Made by a program: the position numbers and the translations under genes
Shown here: positions 34,224 to 43,274 of the stretch, piece by piece
Numbering within the stretch: the first letter of the stretch is position 1
How the letters are laid out: each line of letters opens with the position of its first letter
The notes under the pieces: generated by a model
Seen by the model: only the letters and a program-made list of their open reading frames with translations
Told to the model about the DNA's origin: nothing
The model's database searches: none
Assembly: GCA_020852255.1 (NCBI GenBank)
Contig: JADZBD010000016.1
Span: 1-64,000, forward strand
Source of the DNA: Bacteroidia bacterium
Lineage (GTDB): Bacteria; Bacteroidota; Bacteroidia; JADZBD01
Direction: 5' to 3'
DNA length: 64,000 bases

Positions 34224-34928
34224 TTACTTTTTAAACTCGGTAAGCTCAGAATACCCCATCATCTTCCCGTTGTCCTTGTAGCTTTCCGTCCTCACCGTGC
34301 CCACCTTGTAAGAAAACCAGTTAACCGATTTGGCTTTTATCTTGAAGATAGTTTGCGTCTCTACGTCTTCAGAAATTTTATAGCACTCATATGTTCCTGC
34401 AGGGGTTGTGATAGATTCCTTGGCTTCCACTTTCCGGTTGAAAACCCGCACCTCAATGTTCATCATTGGAACAGGGCTTCCGTTCGACTTCATTTTATAA
34501 GTCACTTTAATATTTGCGTCTTTGAGTGATGCTCCTACTTCCAGTGAAGCGGGATATTCCATATCCACGCCATCCAAAACCATTTCCATATCCGTTCCGG
34601 CATTTTGGTTTTGCTGGGGAATCATCGCCTTCATGTCAAAATAAAGCAAGCCGGATTTGCATGTAATAGTATAGTCACCTGTATGTGTGGATTTGCCCTT
34701 TTTATCAAAGTTTTCCGAATGAACAGTAACAGAGGTACCTCCGGTAATTTTCCCGACTTTGGTGAATGTTGATTTCACACTGCCGGTAAGCTTTCCGTTT
34801 TCATTGTACGAGGTCATTGTTGATGTTACCCCTTCGGTAAAAAAGAGCATGTTGTCGCATACGTCTTTCGCAGCGACAAGAAGGAAAGCCAGAGCCGAGC
34901 CAAGAAGAGGGAATATGAGTTTTTTCAT
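34224..34928 (-). CDS. Exported TapB/DUF3108-like protein
   Basis: A 234-residue protein with signal peptide MKKLIFPLLGSALAFLLVAA. It is predicted all-beta: strands alternate through GDYTITCKSGLLYFDMKAM, TTPAGTYECYKI and NWFSYKVGTVRTESY. The PAGTYECYKI and YKVGTVRTE pieces recur in the TapB/DUF3108 family of periplasmic proteins, whose function is poorly known. It is preceded by an exact -7 box only 6 bases before the ATG, implying a leaderless or nearly leaderless message. Confidence 0.75.
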   Translation of the reverse strand: MKKLIFPLLGSALAFLLVAAKDVCDNMLFFTEGVTSTMTSYNENGKLTGSVKSTFTKVGKITGGTSVTVHSENFDKKGKSTHTGDYTITCKSGLLYFDMKAMIPQQNQNAGTDMEMVLDGVDMEYPASLEVGASLKDANIKVTYKMKSNGSPVPMMNIEVRVFNRKVEAKESITTPAGTYECYKISEDVETQTIFKIKAKSVNWFSYKVGTVRTESYKDNGKMMGYSELTEFKK

Positions 34929-34933
34929 AAAAA

Positions 34934-34941
34934 CAAAGATA
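34934..34941 (-). promoter_or_regulatory. -7 box (TATCTTTG) for the TapB-like gene
   Basis: Exact TAnnTTTG on the minus strand; its last base is 6 from the start codon, so transcription probably begins at or next to the ATG. Confidence 0.5.
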
Positions 34942-35023
34942 GCATTTCGGTACTAAATCTAATTAAGTTCTGTAAGTTTCATTTCCACGCCTCTTTTGAC
35001 AATATTTAATGAGATTTGATTAG

Positions 35024-35058
35024 TCAAAAAAAAACCGCTCCGGAATTCCGGAGCGGTT
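35024..35058 (-). terminator. Strong terminator after recA
   Basis: Perfect 26-base palindrome (35033-35058, arms AACCGCTCCGGAA / TTCCGGAGCGGTT) followed on the minus strand by an unbroken run of nine or more T (35026-35034). It lies 19 bases after the recA stop. Confidence 0.93.
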
Positions 35059-35077
35059 AAAACCATGGCTTTGGTTT

Positions 35078-36136
35078 TTATGCTTCCACCACCTGTGGAA
35101 CAGCCATCAATTTTTGCTTGATTCTGTATTCGATATCTGCCGCCAGTTCGGGGTTATCATCAAACACCTGCTTCACAGCGTCGCGTCCCTGACCCAGTTT
35201 CGTTCCCTCATAGGCGAACCATGATCCGGATTTCTGAATGAGACCGTGCTCTACACCCAGGTCAATGATCTCTCCCACTTTAGAAATCCCACCGCCGAAA
35301 ATGATGTCGAATTCAGCTGTGCGGAAAGGTGGTGCGACTTTATTTTTCACCACCTTCACGCGCGCACGGTTTCCTGTAGCCGTTTCGCCTTCCTTAATCT
35401 GTCCGATACGACGGATATCAAGGCGGACGGAGGCGTAGAATTTCAGTGCATTTCCGCCAGTGGTGGTTTCGGGGTTTCCGAACATCACCCCTATCTTTTC
35501 GCGTAACTGGTTAATAAAAATGCAACAGCAACGGGTCTTATTTATGTTGGCCGTGAGTTTACGAAGCGCCTGCGACATCAATCGGGCCTGTAATCCCATC
35601 TTCGACTCACCCATTTCTCCCTCGATCTCCGCCTTAGGCGTGAGCGCGGCTACGGAATCTATAACGATCATATCTATAGCACCTGAACGGATGAGATTAT
35701 CCGCGATCTCGAGTGCCTGTTCGCCGTTGTCGGGCTGGGAAATCAGCAGGGTCTCCAGATCAACACCCAGTTTCTGTGCATAAAAACGATCAAAGGCATG
35801 CTCCGCGTCAATGATAGCAGCGATACCACCCTGCTTCTGTACACTGGCGATCGCATGAATAGCAAGCGTTGTTTTACCAGATGATTCCGGCCCGTAGATC
35901 TCCACGATTCTTCCCTTGGGATAACCTCCCACTCCAAGACCAATATCCAGTCCCAGCGATCCGGTGGGAATTACCTCAACTGACTCCACTGCATCGTCCG
36001 TCATTTTCATGATGGCTCCCTTACCGTAGGTTTTCTCCAGTTTGTCGATGGTCAGCTGAAGTGCCTTCATCTTTTCTTTGTTGACTTCCCTTTCTTGTCC
36101 GTTTGATTTTTCTTTCGAGTCTTTTTCTTTGCTCAT
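35078..36136 (-). CDS. recA: DNA recombinase RecA
   Basis: A 352-residue recombinase that forms filaments on single-stranded DNA for strand exchange and SOS signalling. Walker A is GPESSGKTT, Walker B is [10 protein letters not shown], with loops L1 ([16 protein letters not shown]) and L2 ([19 protein letters not shown]) typical. The N-terminus has a lysine/glutamate-rich extension of about 22 residues before the conserved [22 protein letters not shown] promoter with an exact -7 box lies 63 bases upstream, and a strong terminator follows, so it is monocistronic. No clear SOS box was recognised in its leader. Confidence 0.98.
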   Translation of the reverse strand: MSKEKDSKEKSNGQEREVNKEKMKALQLTIDKLEKTYGKGAIMKMTDDAVESVEVIPTGSLGLDIGLGVGGYPKGRIVEIYGPESSGKTTLAIHAIASVQKQGGIAAIIDAEHAFDRFYAQKLGVDLETLLISQPDNGEQALEIADNLIRSGAIDMIVIDSVAALTPKAEIEGEMGESKMGLQARLMSQALRKLTANINKTRCCCIFINQLREKIGVMFGNPETTTGGNALKFYASVRLDIRRIGQIKEGETATGNRARVKVVKNKVAPPFRTAEFDIIFGGGISKVGEIIDLGVEHGLIQKSGSWFAYEGTKLGQGRDAVKQVFDDNPELAADIEYRIKQKLMAVPQVVEA

Positions 36137-36198
36137 GACATTTAGATTTTAATGGTTAATTACTTGAACGAATTCGCTATACAGCATGAATTACAGAA

Positions 36199-36206
36199 CA
36201 AAGGTA
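36199..36206 (-). promoter_or_regulatory. -7 box (TACCTTTG) for recA
   Basis: Exact TAnnTTTG on the minus strand, leaving a leader of about 57 bases. The nearest TTTG upstream is about 27 bases away, longer than the usual 19-21 spacing. Confidence 0.5.
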
Positions 36207-36332
36207 TTGTGCAGATTGTGGAAGGTACTTTTACAAAATGTGGAATAATATGCAGCGGGGGTGCTTCCCCCTCTCCTTCAAAGTTCAGTCTGAGCGACTT
36301 ACCATGCAAGAAAAGGTTATTAACATGCGGCT

Positions 36333-36983
36333 CTATTTTAGAACGGACCTTCGATACCAAAGACACATACTCTGTAATCCGCATTTTTCACATAAAGGCT
36401 TACGAGCCAGGCAGGTGTAACGCCCGTGAAGTATAAGCCAGTGGTGTGCAATGGCCAGTTTCTCCTTCGGAAAATATTTTACCAGTTGCTTTTCAGTCGC
36501 CAGAGGACTTTTGGCCCTGGTGGTTAACCCTAGCCGTGCGGAAACCCGGTGCACATGTGTATCCACTGCCAGGGCTGCTTTATTATAGATAACAGAAGCA
36601 ATCACGTTGGCTGTTTTTCTACCTACTCCGGGAAGTGTCTGGAGCTCGTCTACATCCGAAGGCACGATCCCGTGAAACCGTTCCAACAGCAATTTTGCCA
36701 TGCCTACCAGATGCTTCGCCTTGTTATTGGGGTAAGAAATGCTCTTTATATAATTGTACACCACCGCTGGCGTGGAAGCAGCCATTGCTTCTGCCGTTGG
36801 AAATGCAGCGAACAAAGCAGGTGTGACAGTATTCACACGCTTATCCGTACACTGGGCACTCAGAATCACCGCCATCAAGAGTGTGAACGGATCCGAGTAG
36901 TGTAGTTCCGTTTCAGCATCAGGCATATGGTGTTCAAAATAGCGCACCACCTGCTCATAACGTTCCTTCAAACGCATGCGCAA
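36333..36983 (-). CDS. nth: Endonuclease III (DNA glycosylase/AP lyase)
   Basis: A 216-residue base-excision repair enzyme removing oxidised pyrimidines. The helix-hairpin-helix is LPGVGRKTANV with the catalytic Lys123. The aspartate is Asp141 in VDTHVHR. The 4Fe-4S ligands follow the C-x6-C-x2-C-x5-C spacing (CLARKPLCEKCGLQSMC) near the end. These numbers are offset by 3 from the E. coli enzyme (Lys120, Asp138). It lies behind the small 63-residue gene and the sigma factor on the same strand and may be read with them. Confidence 0.97.
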   Translation of the reverse strand: MRMRLKERYEQVVRYFEHHMPDAETELHYSDPFTLLMAVILSAQCTDKRVNTVTPALFAAFPTAEAMAASTPAVVYNYIKSISYPNNKAKHLVGMAKLLLERFHGIVPSDVDELQTLPGVGRKTANVIASVIYNKAALAVDTHVHRVSARLGLTTRAKSPLATEKQLVKYFPKEKLAIAHHWLILHGRYTCLARKPLCEKCGLQSMCLWYRRSVLK

Positions 36984-37011
36984 AAATACAATTCGGCAAG
37001 GGAATAACTCC

Positions 37012-37203
37012 TCAGTTAGACGTTGTGCGAACCTGTCCGATGTATTCCGATTCCTTCACATTCAGGGAAACGGAATAACTAAGAATGTTTTTCAGCACAT
37101 GCGGCCTCGGGAAGTTCTCGTTAAGGATTTCAGGTTTGGGATCGTCCGCCTTAACTGTATCGGACAGCGTGGGAAAATTTTCAGGTGTAGAAAGTTTCGG
37201 CAT
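37012..37203 (-). CDS. Small protein, 63 aa, between sigma factor and nth
   Basis: Starts MPKLSTPENFPTLSD and ends EYIGQVRTTSN. The composition is protein-like (proline-rich first half, then LKNILSYSVSLNV and a polar end) and differs from shadow frames, which elsewhere here are Arg/Ser/His-rich. It lies 64 bases behind the sigma factor and 28 before nth on the same strand with no competing gene on the other. It resembles small uncharacterised proteins I associate with this position in Bacteroidota, but I cannot confirm a family. Function unknown. Confidence 0.55.
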   Translation of the reverse strand: MPKLSTPENFPTLSDTVKADDPKPEILNENFPRPHVLKNILSYSVSLNVKESEYIGQVRTTSN

Positions 37204-37267
37204 AGGCAGGTTTTTGATGGGATGGGAAATACATACCCTCAGAACGGCCTGCCTGATCTGATATTGT

Positions 37268-37888
37268 TCAGACCTCCATTTTTAATTTTCCGTACTTCCC
37301 TGCGAGCTTCCTCATATTGTTGGCAGCATAGTGCATCCTTCCGAGCGCAGTATTCAGGTTGATTTCCAATAAGTTGGAAATTTCGTTAAAACTCATATTG
37401 AAGAAATAGCGCATCATTACTACCTCCCTTTGCTGTTCCGGAAGCTGGCGGATCAGGAACCTCATTTCCCTGCGAAGATTTTGGCGATACTCCTGCCGGT
37501 CCATGCGATCAGTGGGTGTTTCTTCCTCATAAAGCTTCAATACAGAAAAAATATCCTTATCCTCATCATCCTTTCTGCTCCTCACATGGCTGATGGTGGG
37601 CATCTTCTCCTCCACGCGCACCTCGTCAATGACGATGTTTCTGCAAATGCATTTCACCCATGCACAAAAATGCCCCTCGTCTGAATATTTTCCCGATTTC
37701 AGGCTCGTGATTACCTTGAAAAATGCTTCCTGAAAAACATCCTCCGCACGGGCCCTGTCCTTCACCATCATGCGGATATATGTAAATATCTTTTCCTGAT
37801 ACCGGTTCAATAGAACCTCCAGGCATTTCTCATTTCCATTAACGTAAAGCTGAATCAGCTTATCGTCGGCCAGTTGTGTGAGCTCCAT
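37268..37888 (-). CDS. ECF-type RNA polymerase sigma-70 factor
   Basis: A 206-residue sigma factor. Region 2 (about 25-95) contains DRARAEDVFQEAFFKVI, the core RNA-polymerase contact and -10 recognition helix. Region 4 (about 145-195) has LPEQQREVVMMRYFFNMSFNEISNLLEI, a helix-turn-helix. A 40-residue charged linker (KDDEDKDIFSVLKLYEEE) separates them. No anti-sigma gene adjoins; the next genes on the strand are a 63-residue protein and nth, so it is controlled in another way or constitutively. Target promoters unknown. Confidence 0.92.
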   Translation of the reverse strand: MELTQLADDKLIQLYVNGNEKCLEVLLNRYQEKIFTYIRMMVKDRARAEDVFQEAFFKVITSLKSGKYSDEGHFCAWVKCICRNIVIDEVRVEEKMPTISHVRSRKDDEDKDIFSVLKLYEEETPTDRMDRQEYRQNLRREMRFLIRQLPEQQREVVMMRYFFNMSFNEISNLLEINLNTALGRMHYAANNMRKLAGKYGKLKMEV

Positions 37889-38216
37889 AGCTACTCGTTT
37901 TAAATAAAAAAATGGGTAGAGAGTAGCCTTATGCGAGCACGAGTTTAAGTAACGATGAAAAAAATTTATCCACCCTGGGGTAATAATTCGTAAATCTGAA
38001 TACTAATAAATCAACCGCGTAGAAATCCTTCGATCAGGTGGTGGCTTTGTTTCTTATCTGTAAGACAAACTTTTGTTTCCGGGGTTGCTTCCCAAAGGTA
38101 AAAAAACGATTACTCAACAGTCCGTTCGGCATGCTCTTATTCTATAAGTGCTTGTTAATCAAATAAATACAAATGTTAATGAATTCTAAGACCATAGATT
38201 TGGTTAACTTCGCGGG
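37889..38216. other. Non-coding gap between divergent sigma factor and trmD
   Basis: A 328-base gap with no credible gene. It holds AT-rich stretches and the trmD -7 box near its right end. No CAAAnnTA (minus-strand -7) box was found near the sigma factor start, and no tRNA-like or hairpin structure was noticed. Confidence 0.6.
38195..38202 (+). promoter_or_regulatory. -7 box (TAGATTTG) for trmD
   Basis: Exact TAnnTTTG, 15 bases before the GTG start of trmD; no good -33 box at standard spacing. Confidence 0.45.
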
Positions 38217-38891
38217 GTGTTACGAATCGATATCATCACCCTGTTTCCCGAAATGCTGAGTGGCCCGTTCGAACATTCCATCATTAAACGTGCCATTCAG
38301 AAAAAACTGGCGAACATTCAATTAGTTAATCTGCGAGACTACAGTACCGACAAACACGGAAAGGTAGATGACTATGCTTTTGGCGGAGGGGCGGGAATGG
38401 TGATGATGATCGAACCCATCGAGAACTGTATTCTCGCTCTGAAAAAAGAGCGAACCTACGACGAGGTGATCTATCTGAGCCCGGACGGAGAAATGCTGGA
38501 ACAAACGCTCAGTAACCGGCTTTCCCTGAAAGGAAACCTCATTTTACTTTGCGGACATTATAAAGGGATTGATGAACGGGTGCGGGAACACCTGGTCACC
38601 CGGGAGATTTCGATTGGGAATTATGTGCTCTCAGGTGGAGAGCTGGCTGCGGCCGTACTTTGTGACTCGGTGATCCGTTTGCTGCCGGGCGCCATCTCCG
38701 ACGAAACCTCAGCGCTGAGTGATTCCTTTCAGGACGGGCTGATTGCGCCTCCGGTTTACACCCGGCCGGCGGACTATAAAGGATGGAAAGTGCCAGAAGT
38801 GCTCTTATCCGGCCACGAGGCGGAAATAGAAAAATGGAGGCACGAAAAAGCACTCGAGAGAACAAGACAGAGAAGACCTGATATTTTGTAA
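38217..38891 (+). CDS. trmD: tRNA (guanine37-N1)-methyltransferase
   Basis: A 224-residue SPOUT enzyme that methylates G37 next to the anticodon to prevent frameshifting. The GTG at 38217 is the only suitable start, giving the family N-terminus [12 protein letters not shown]. The knot region shows [23 protein letters not shown] and [13 protein letters not shown], which bind SAM. The conserved Asp and Arg needed for catalysis are in DERVREH and the C-terminal Arg/Lys-rich end. trmD and rplS stay linked as in many bacteria, though rimM and rpsP are not here. An rplS promoter lies in the gap between them. Confidence 0.97.
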   Translation: MLRIDIITLFPEMLSGPFEHSIIKRAIQKKLANIQLVNLRDYSTDKHGKVDDYAFGGGAGMVMMIEPIENCILALKKERTYDEVIYLSPDGEMLEQTLSNRLSLKGNLILLCGHYKGIDERVREHLVTREISIGNYVLSGGELAAAVLCDSVIRLLPGAISDETSALSDSFQDGLIAPPVYTRPADYKGWKVPEVLLSGHEAEIEKWRHEKALERTRQRRPDIL

Positions 38892-38955
38892 ATGTTTTAT
38901 TTTCAGGCAATTAACAAAATACGCAATTAATTTTTTATTCCTCTGTCCTAATCCC

Positions 38956-38963
38956 TACCTTTG
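38956..38963 (+). promoter_or_regulatory. -7 box (TACCTTTG) for rplS
   Basis: Exact TAnnTTTG, 30 bases before the rplS ATG in the 101-base trmD-rplS gap. Confidence 0.55.
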
Positions 38964-38992
38964 CCTCCCGATTTTAGAAAACCACCACTGCG

Positions 38993-39382
38993 ATGGACGC
39001 AATTCAATTCATTCAGCAACAAAACTTTCCGAAGATCGGGAAGGCTGAATTCAAGGCCGGAGACACGGTCAATGTACATTACAAGATCAAAGAAGGAGAC
39101 AAGGAGAGGATCCAGCAATTTTCCGGAGTGGTCATACAGATCAAAGGGCATGGATCGAGCCGTACCTTTACTGTAAGAAAAATTTCAAACGGTGTGGGTG
39201 TGGAGCGTATTTTCCCACTGAACTCTCCGTATGTAGAAAAAGTGGAAGTAAGCAAGCGCGGTGATGTTCGCCGTGCCCGTCTGTTCTATCTCCGTAACCT
39301 TACCGGAAAGAAAGCACGTATCCAGGAGCGCAAATATGCCACCGAAGCAGATACTGCAGAGACTACTACAGCAAACGCCTAA
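38993..39382 (+). CDS. rplS: 50S ribosomal protein L19
   Basis: A 129-residue ribosomal protein at the 30S-50S interface. Family motifs are [23 protein letters not shown] (split here by standard variation), [18 protein letters not shown] and [18 protein letters not shown]. The C-terminal tail beyond about residue 115 ([14 protein letters not shown]) is a short acidic/threonine extension as seen in some Bacteroidota. It is driven by its own -7 box as well as possible read-through from trmD, and is closed by a strong hairpin terminator before asnB. Confidence 0.98.
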   Translation: MDAIQFIQQQNFPKIGKAEFKAGDTVNVHYKIKEGDKERIQQFSGVVIQIKGHGSSRTFTVRKISNGVGVERIFPLNSPYVEKVEVSKRGDVRRARLFYLRNLTGKKARIQERKYATEADTAETTTANA

Positions 39383-39401
39383 TTTTACCTGATAACCCGA
39401 G

Positions 39402-39434
39402 ACCCGGAACGACGAAAGTCTTCCGGGTTTTTTG
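39402..39434 (+). terminator. Terminator after rplS
   Basis: ACCCGGAA (39402-39409) pairs with TTCCGGGT (39421-39428); inside it GAC-gaaa-GTC forms a stacked tetraloop stem; a run of six T follows. Confidence 0.92.
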
Positions 39435-39452
39435 TTACTTTTAATCATCACC

Positions 39453-41306
39453 ATGTGCGGATTTGCAGGGGCCTTTTCATTTGACGACGTTGGAAAAAAA
39501 TTCCACGCACTTACTTCTTCAGCAATTTATTCTCTTCGCCATCGCGGGCCGGATGATGAAGGATTGCTGTACCGGGATAATTTCTCGGTTGGACACCGCC
39601 GACTGAAGATCTTAGACCTTTCCCCTCAGGCACATCAGCCTATGCTCAGTGACAGTAAGGATGTAATCCTTGCGTTTAACGGTGAAATATTCAATTTTGA
39701 TTTGCTCCGCCGAGCACTGGAACGAAAGGGACATGTTTTTCAAAGCCGAAGCGATACGGAAGTGATTCTCCTGGGCTACCAGGAATGGGGCACTGATGTT
39801 TTTGATAAACTGGACGGTGAGTTTGCGCTGGCAATTTTCAATGAGAAAAAAAACGAACTGATTCTGGCACGTGACCGGTTCGGGATTAAACCCCTGTATT
39901 TTTACCGGGATGAACACGTCTTCCTGTTCAGTTCAGAACTGCGCGGAATCCTGAAGTACGGGGTACCAAGGGTGCTGGACCAAACGGCTCTGCAGCTGTA
40001 TTTTCATCTGAATTATATTCCCTCACCTTACAGCATTATTCAGGGTGTAAAAAAACAGGAAAAGGGCACTTTTCTTTCCGTAGTCAGTAATCAGGTAAAA
40101 TACTATGTTAAACCGCCATCTGACGTTGCGGAAGAAAACCATGAGCGCGCCTTGAGAAGCCGGTTGCAACACGCAGTCGAAAAACGGTTATATGCGGATG
40201 TACCGGTAGGTTGCTTTCTGAGCGGAGGTCTTGATTCTACAGTGATCACAGGTATTGCTGCCGGAATTAAACCCGGCCTTCCGAGTTTTTCCATTGGATT
40301 TCCCGATCAGCCGTTTTTTGATGAAACGGGCTATGCAGGGATCGCAGCGAAGAAATTTGGAACCACGCATACGGTGTTTGAAGTAAAAAACCGGGAATTG
40401 TCAGAATCCATGCATTTTCTTTTTTCCCACCTGGACGAACCTTTCGCCGATTCTTCCTCCCTGCCGGTTCAACTGCTCTGCAAATCAACCGCAGAATATG
40501 TGAAGGTAGTTCTATCAGGCGACGGAGCGGATGAGCTATTCGGGGGATACAACAAACACGAAGCCGAACGCAGAATTGCATCCCGTCCAATGCCTGCCTT
40601 GCTGGCAAAAGCCGGACTGAGTATGCTGTCCGGAGCTCCGGTTTCGCGATCAGGCAAAACAGGAAATACACTCCGTAAAGCAAGAAAATTTCTCTCTTCC
40701 TCCTTGCTGTCCCGTCCAGACCGATACTGGAACATGGCCGGATTTCCGGACGGAAGAAATATCTTAACAGCCCATTCTATTCACAACAGGCTGTACGGGG
40801 CGGCTAAAAAACAATTTACCTGCGAGGAGGGAAACGACCTGAATGATGTACTGGAAGCCGACATCCGGCTGGTACTTGAAAACGACATGCTGGTAAAAGT
40901 GGACCGTATGAGCATGGCGCATTCATTAGAAGTACGGGTTCCTTATCTTGCCCATGATGTCAGTTCTTTTGTGCGCTCACTCCCTGCCTCCCGAAAAATC
41001 TCATCTGGCGGAAGAAAACTCCTGTTACGGAATGCTTTCCCGGACCTGGTTCCGGATCTGATTCTCGCCCGCTCAAAAAAAGGATTTGAGGTGCCTCTGC
41101 TGGAATGGTTTAAGGGCGAACTAAAGCCAATGCTGGAAAAAGAGATTGGGGACATTACTTTCCTGAAACAGCAAAACATCTTCAACCCGGAAGCGCTGCG
41201 TCAATTATTTTTAAAAATGCTTTCCGGTGCGCCCGATGACAGCCCTGCCACCCTTTGGGCTTTCCTGGTATTTCAGAACTGGTACCGAAATTATTTTCTG
41301 AACTGA
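39453..41306 (+). CDS. asnB: Asparagine synthase (glutamine-hydrolysing)
   Basis: A 617-residue enzyme; the ATG at 39453 is required because Cys2 must be the N-terminal nucleophile after Met removal (MCGFAG). The class II glutamine amidotransferase domain (1-200) shows RHRGPDD and GEIFNF, and the synthetase domain has the ATP pyrophosphatase loop SGGLDSTV near residue 257. Its place ahead of a GT4 glycosyltransferase, with TGATG overlap, and the wza/wzc genes suggests it works in exopolysaccharide synthesis by amidating a sugar acid or supplying an amide-bearing precursor. General asparagine synthesis remains possible. Confidence 0.93.
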   Translation: MCGFAGAFSFDDVGKKFHALTSSAIYSLRHRGPDDEGLLYRDNFSVGHRRLKILDLSPQAHQPMLSDSKDVILAFNGEIFNFDLLRRALERKGHVFQSRSDTEVILLGYQEWGTDVFDKLDGEFALAIFNEKKNELILARDRFGIKPLYFYRDEHVFLFSSELRGILKYGVPRVLDQTALQLYFHLNYIPSPYSIIQGVKKQEKGTFLSVVSNQVKYYVKPPSDVAEENHERALRSRLQHAVEKRLYADVPVGCFLSGGLDSTVITGIAAGIKPGLPSFSIGFPDQPFFDETGYAGIAAKKFGTTHTVFEVKNRELSESMHFLFSHLDEPFADSSSLPVQLLCKSTAEYVKVVLSGDGADELFGGYNKHEAERRIASRPMPALLAKAGLSMLSGAPVSRSGKTGNTLRKARKFLSSSLLSRPDRYWNMAGFPDGRNILTAHSIHNRLYGAAKKQFTCEEGNDLNDVLEADIRLVLENDMLVKVDRMSMAHSLEVRVPYLAHDVSSFVRSLPASRKISSGGRKLLLRNAFPDLVPDLILARSKKGFEVPLLEWFKGELKPMLEKEIGDITFLKQQNIFNPEALRQLFLKMLSGAPDDSPATLWAFLVFQNWYRNYFLN

Positions 41307-42469
41307 TGCCGCGTATTCTCCGAATCATCAATCGTTTTAATCTTGGAGGAATCACTTTCAATGTGAGCAATCTCAGTAAAGACCTCTCACCTGAATTTGA
41401 AACTATGCTGATTGGCGGTAAACATCTGCCACATGAAGAATCTTCCTTATTTATTCCGGAAAGCATGGGATTATCGCCCGTAATTCTTCCGGAAATGTCA
41501 AGAGAAATAGATCCGGTAAACGACTGGAAGGCGGTGAACCGGATACGCAGCATCATTCGGGATTTTCAGCCGGACATTGTTCACACACATGCCGCAAAGG
41601 CGGGTGCCTTGGGAAGGCATGCGGCACGGAAAGAAAAAGTGCCGGTGATTGTGCACACGTTCCACGGACATGTTTTTCATTCCTACTTCGGGAAGCTCAA
41701 AACAGGAATATATAAAAACATAGAACGCACCCTGGCAAAGCATACCGATGCCATTATCGCCTTATCGGAAGAGCAGAAAAGAGAGTTATCGGAAGAGCAC
41801 CGGATTTGTTTGCCTGAAAAGATCCATGTCATACCGCTGGGTTTCGATCTGGACCGTTTTCTGAATGTGGCAAGTACTGAGGGGGCGCTTTTCAGATCCG
41901 CTTATAATATCCCTGCAGACCGCACCGTCATCAGCATTGTAGGCAGGCTGGTTCCGGTAAAAAATCATCGCCTCTTCATTCGCTCCATTCAGCAGTTATG
42001 CATTCGCTACCCTCGCCGGATCACCGCAGTTATAGCCGGTGACGGAAGTGAACGTGAAGCGCTCGAAACGGAAAAGAAAATATGCGGACTCCGCGACGAT
42101 GAACTCATTTTTACATCATGGATCAGAGAAACGGAAAAGCTGTATGCGGCCAGTGACATTGTTGCGCTTACCTCGCATAACGAGGGAACACCGGTAAGCC
42201 TTATTGAAGCACTTGCTTCTGGAAAGGCCGTAGTGAGTACACGTGTGGGAGGTGTTCAGGAAGTGGTAAACGAAAGTTGCGGAATTCTGACCGCGGATAA
42301 CAATCTGCAAGAATTAACAACGGCTCTGGATCGTCTGGTCATACACACCCTTGAGCGTGAAAATCTAGGAATAGCAGGACGGGAAAAAGTCAAAGACAAA
42401 TTCAGCCACATCCGGCTTGCCTCAGACACATCCGAACTATACAGGAAATTGCTTAATACCTCCCGCTAA
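41306..42469 (+). CDS. Group 1 (GT4) glycosyltransferase
   Basis: A 387-residue GT-B glycosyltransferase starting at ATG 41306, which overlaps the asnB stop by one base. The N-terminal domain has FNLGGITFNVSNLS and DIVHTHAAKAG. The C-terminal domain shows ISIVGRLVPVKNHRLFI and the donor-binding ALTSHNEGTPVSLIEALASGKAV, with the E-x7-E motif (EGTPVSLIE). It adds one sugar to a growing lipid-linked chain on the cytosolic face of the membrane. The donor sugar is not predictable. Neighbours make it part of the exopolysaccharide cluster. Confidence 0.92.
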   Translation: MPRILRIINRFNLGGITFNVSNLSKDLSPEFETMLIGGKHLPHEESSLFIPESMGLSPVILPEMSREIDPVNDWKAVNRIRSIIRDFQPDIVHTHAAKAGALGRHAARKEKVPVIVHTFHGHVFHSYFGKLKTGIYKNIERTLAKHTDAIIALSEEQKRELSEEHRICLPEKIHVIPLGFDLDRFLNVASTEGALFRSAYNIPADRTVISIVGRLVPVKNHRLFIRSIQQLCIRYPRRITAVIAGDGSEREALETEKKICGLRDDELIFTSWIRETEKLYAASDIVALTSHNEGTPVSLIEALASGKAVVSTRVGGVQEVVNESCGILTADNNLQELTTALDRLVIHTLERENLGIAGREKVKDKFSHIRLASDTSELYRKLLNTSR

Positions 42470-42485
42470 ACTCATTCCTTTTCCT

Positions 42486-42493
42486 TATATTTG
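42486..42493 (+). promoter_or_regulatory. -7 box (TATATTTG) for the wza-wzc group
   Basis: Exact TAnnTTTG, 21 bases before the ATG of the polysaccharide export gene, in the 44-base gap after the glycosyltransferase. Confidence 0.5.
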
Positions 42494-42513
42494 TGGTTTA
42501 TTCTCAGGGAGTT

Positions 42514-43266
42514 ATGAGAAATATCATCATCTTTTTTATTGCCATTTCTGCGCTTACAAGCTGTAAGATGCTGAAACCCAGCGTAATGATGAAAACGCCA
42601 AAGGGATATAAATACGCCACACCCCCGGAAAAGCCTTTGGTAGAATACAAACTGGCTGTAAATGATGAGATCAGCTTCAGCATGTATACAAATGACGGTT
42701 TCCGCCGCGTAGATATTTCCAGTCTGACAAACGAGAACTACCAGAAAATATCTGCTACGTTCAATTACATTATTGAATACGACGGCACATCTAAACTTCC
42801 TTTACTGGGGCGCGTACCACTGAAGGGCCTTACCATTCGCGAAGCAGAGTTAATGCTGGAGCAAAAGTATGCGGAATTTTTCCAGAAGCCCTACGTGCTG
42901 ATATCCGTTACAAACCGGCGCGTGATTGTTTTTCCGGGTTCGGAGGGTTCAGCGAAGGTGGTACCCCTTGCAAACGAGCAAACAACATTGATAGAGGCGC
43001 TGGCGCTGGCGGGCGGACTTTCTATTACCGGGAAAGCGTACCGCATAAAGCTCATACGCGGCGATTTAAAAAATCCTGAAGTTTACCTGATTGATCTTTC
43101 CACTATTGATGGTATTAAATCCGCAGAACTCGTGCTTCAGGCCAACGATATAATTTATGTGGAGCCCCGTCTGCAAATTGGCAGAACGGTAATCAACGAG
43201 ATCACTCCGTACATCACGTTTATTACCAGTGCGGTCATCTTCTACGAATTTTTAAGGACCCGCTAG
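42514..43266 (+). CDS. wza: Polysaccharide export outer-membrane lipoprotein (Wza/BexD type)
   Basis: A 250-residue lipoprotein; ATG 42514 gives a signal peptide ending in the lipobox ALTSC. A Poly_export domain (about 50-140, KLAVNDEISFSMYTNDGFRR, LLGRVPLKGLTI) is followed by a SLBB-like domain (about 145-220, TTLIEALALAGGLSI and LQANDIIYVEP), then a hydrophobic end (FITSAVIFYEFL). It forms the outer-membrane exit pore for exopolysaccharide. The wzc gene follows after 8 bases and encodes the inner-membrane partner. Confidence 0.92.
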   Translation: MRNIIIFFIAISALTSCKMLKPSVMMKTPKGYKYATPPEKPLVEYKLAVNDEISFSMYTNDGFRRVDISSLTNENYQKISATFNYIIEYDGTSKLPLLGRVPLKGLTIREAELMLEQKYAEFFQKPYVLISVTNRRVIVFPGSEGSAKVVPLANEQTTLIEALALAGGLSITGKAYRIKLIRGDLKNPEVYLIDLSTIDGIKSAELVLQANDIIYVEPRLQIGRTVINEITPYITFITSAVIFYEFLRTR

Positions 43267-43274
43267 ACGGCCCG

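Noticed and set aside
35033-35058. Perfect 26-base palindrome as an operator
   Set aside because: Directly follows recA on the minus strand and is succeeded by a long T run, so it is a terminator.
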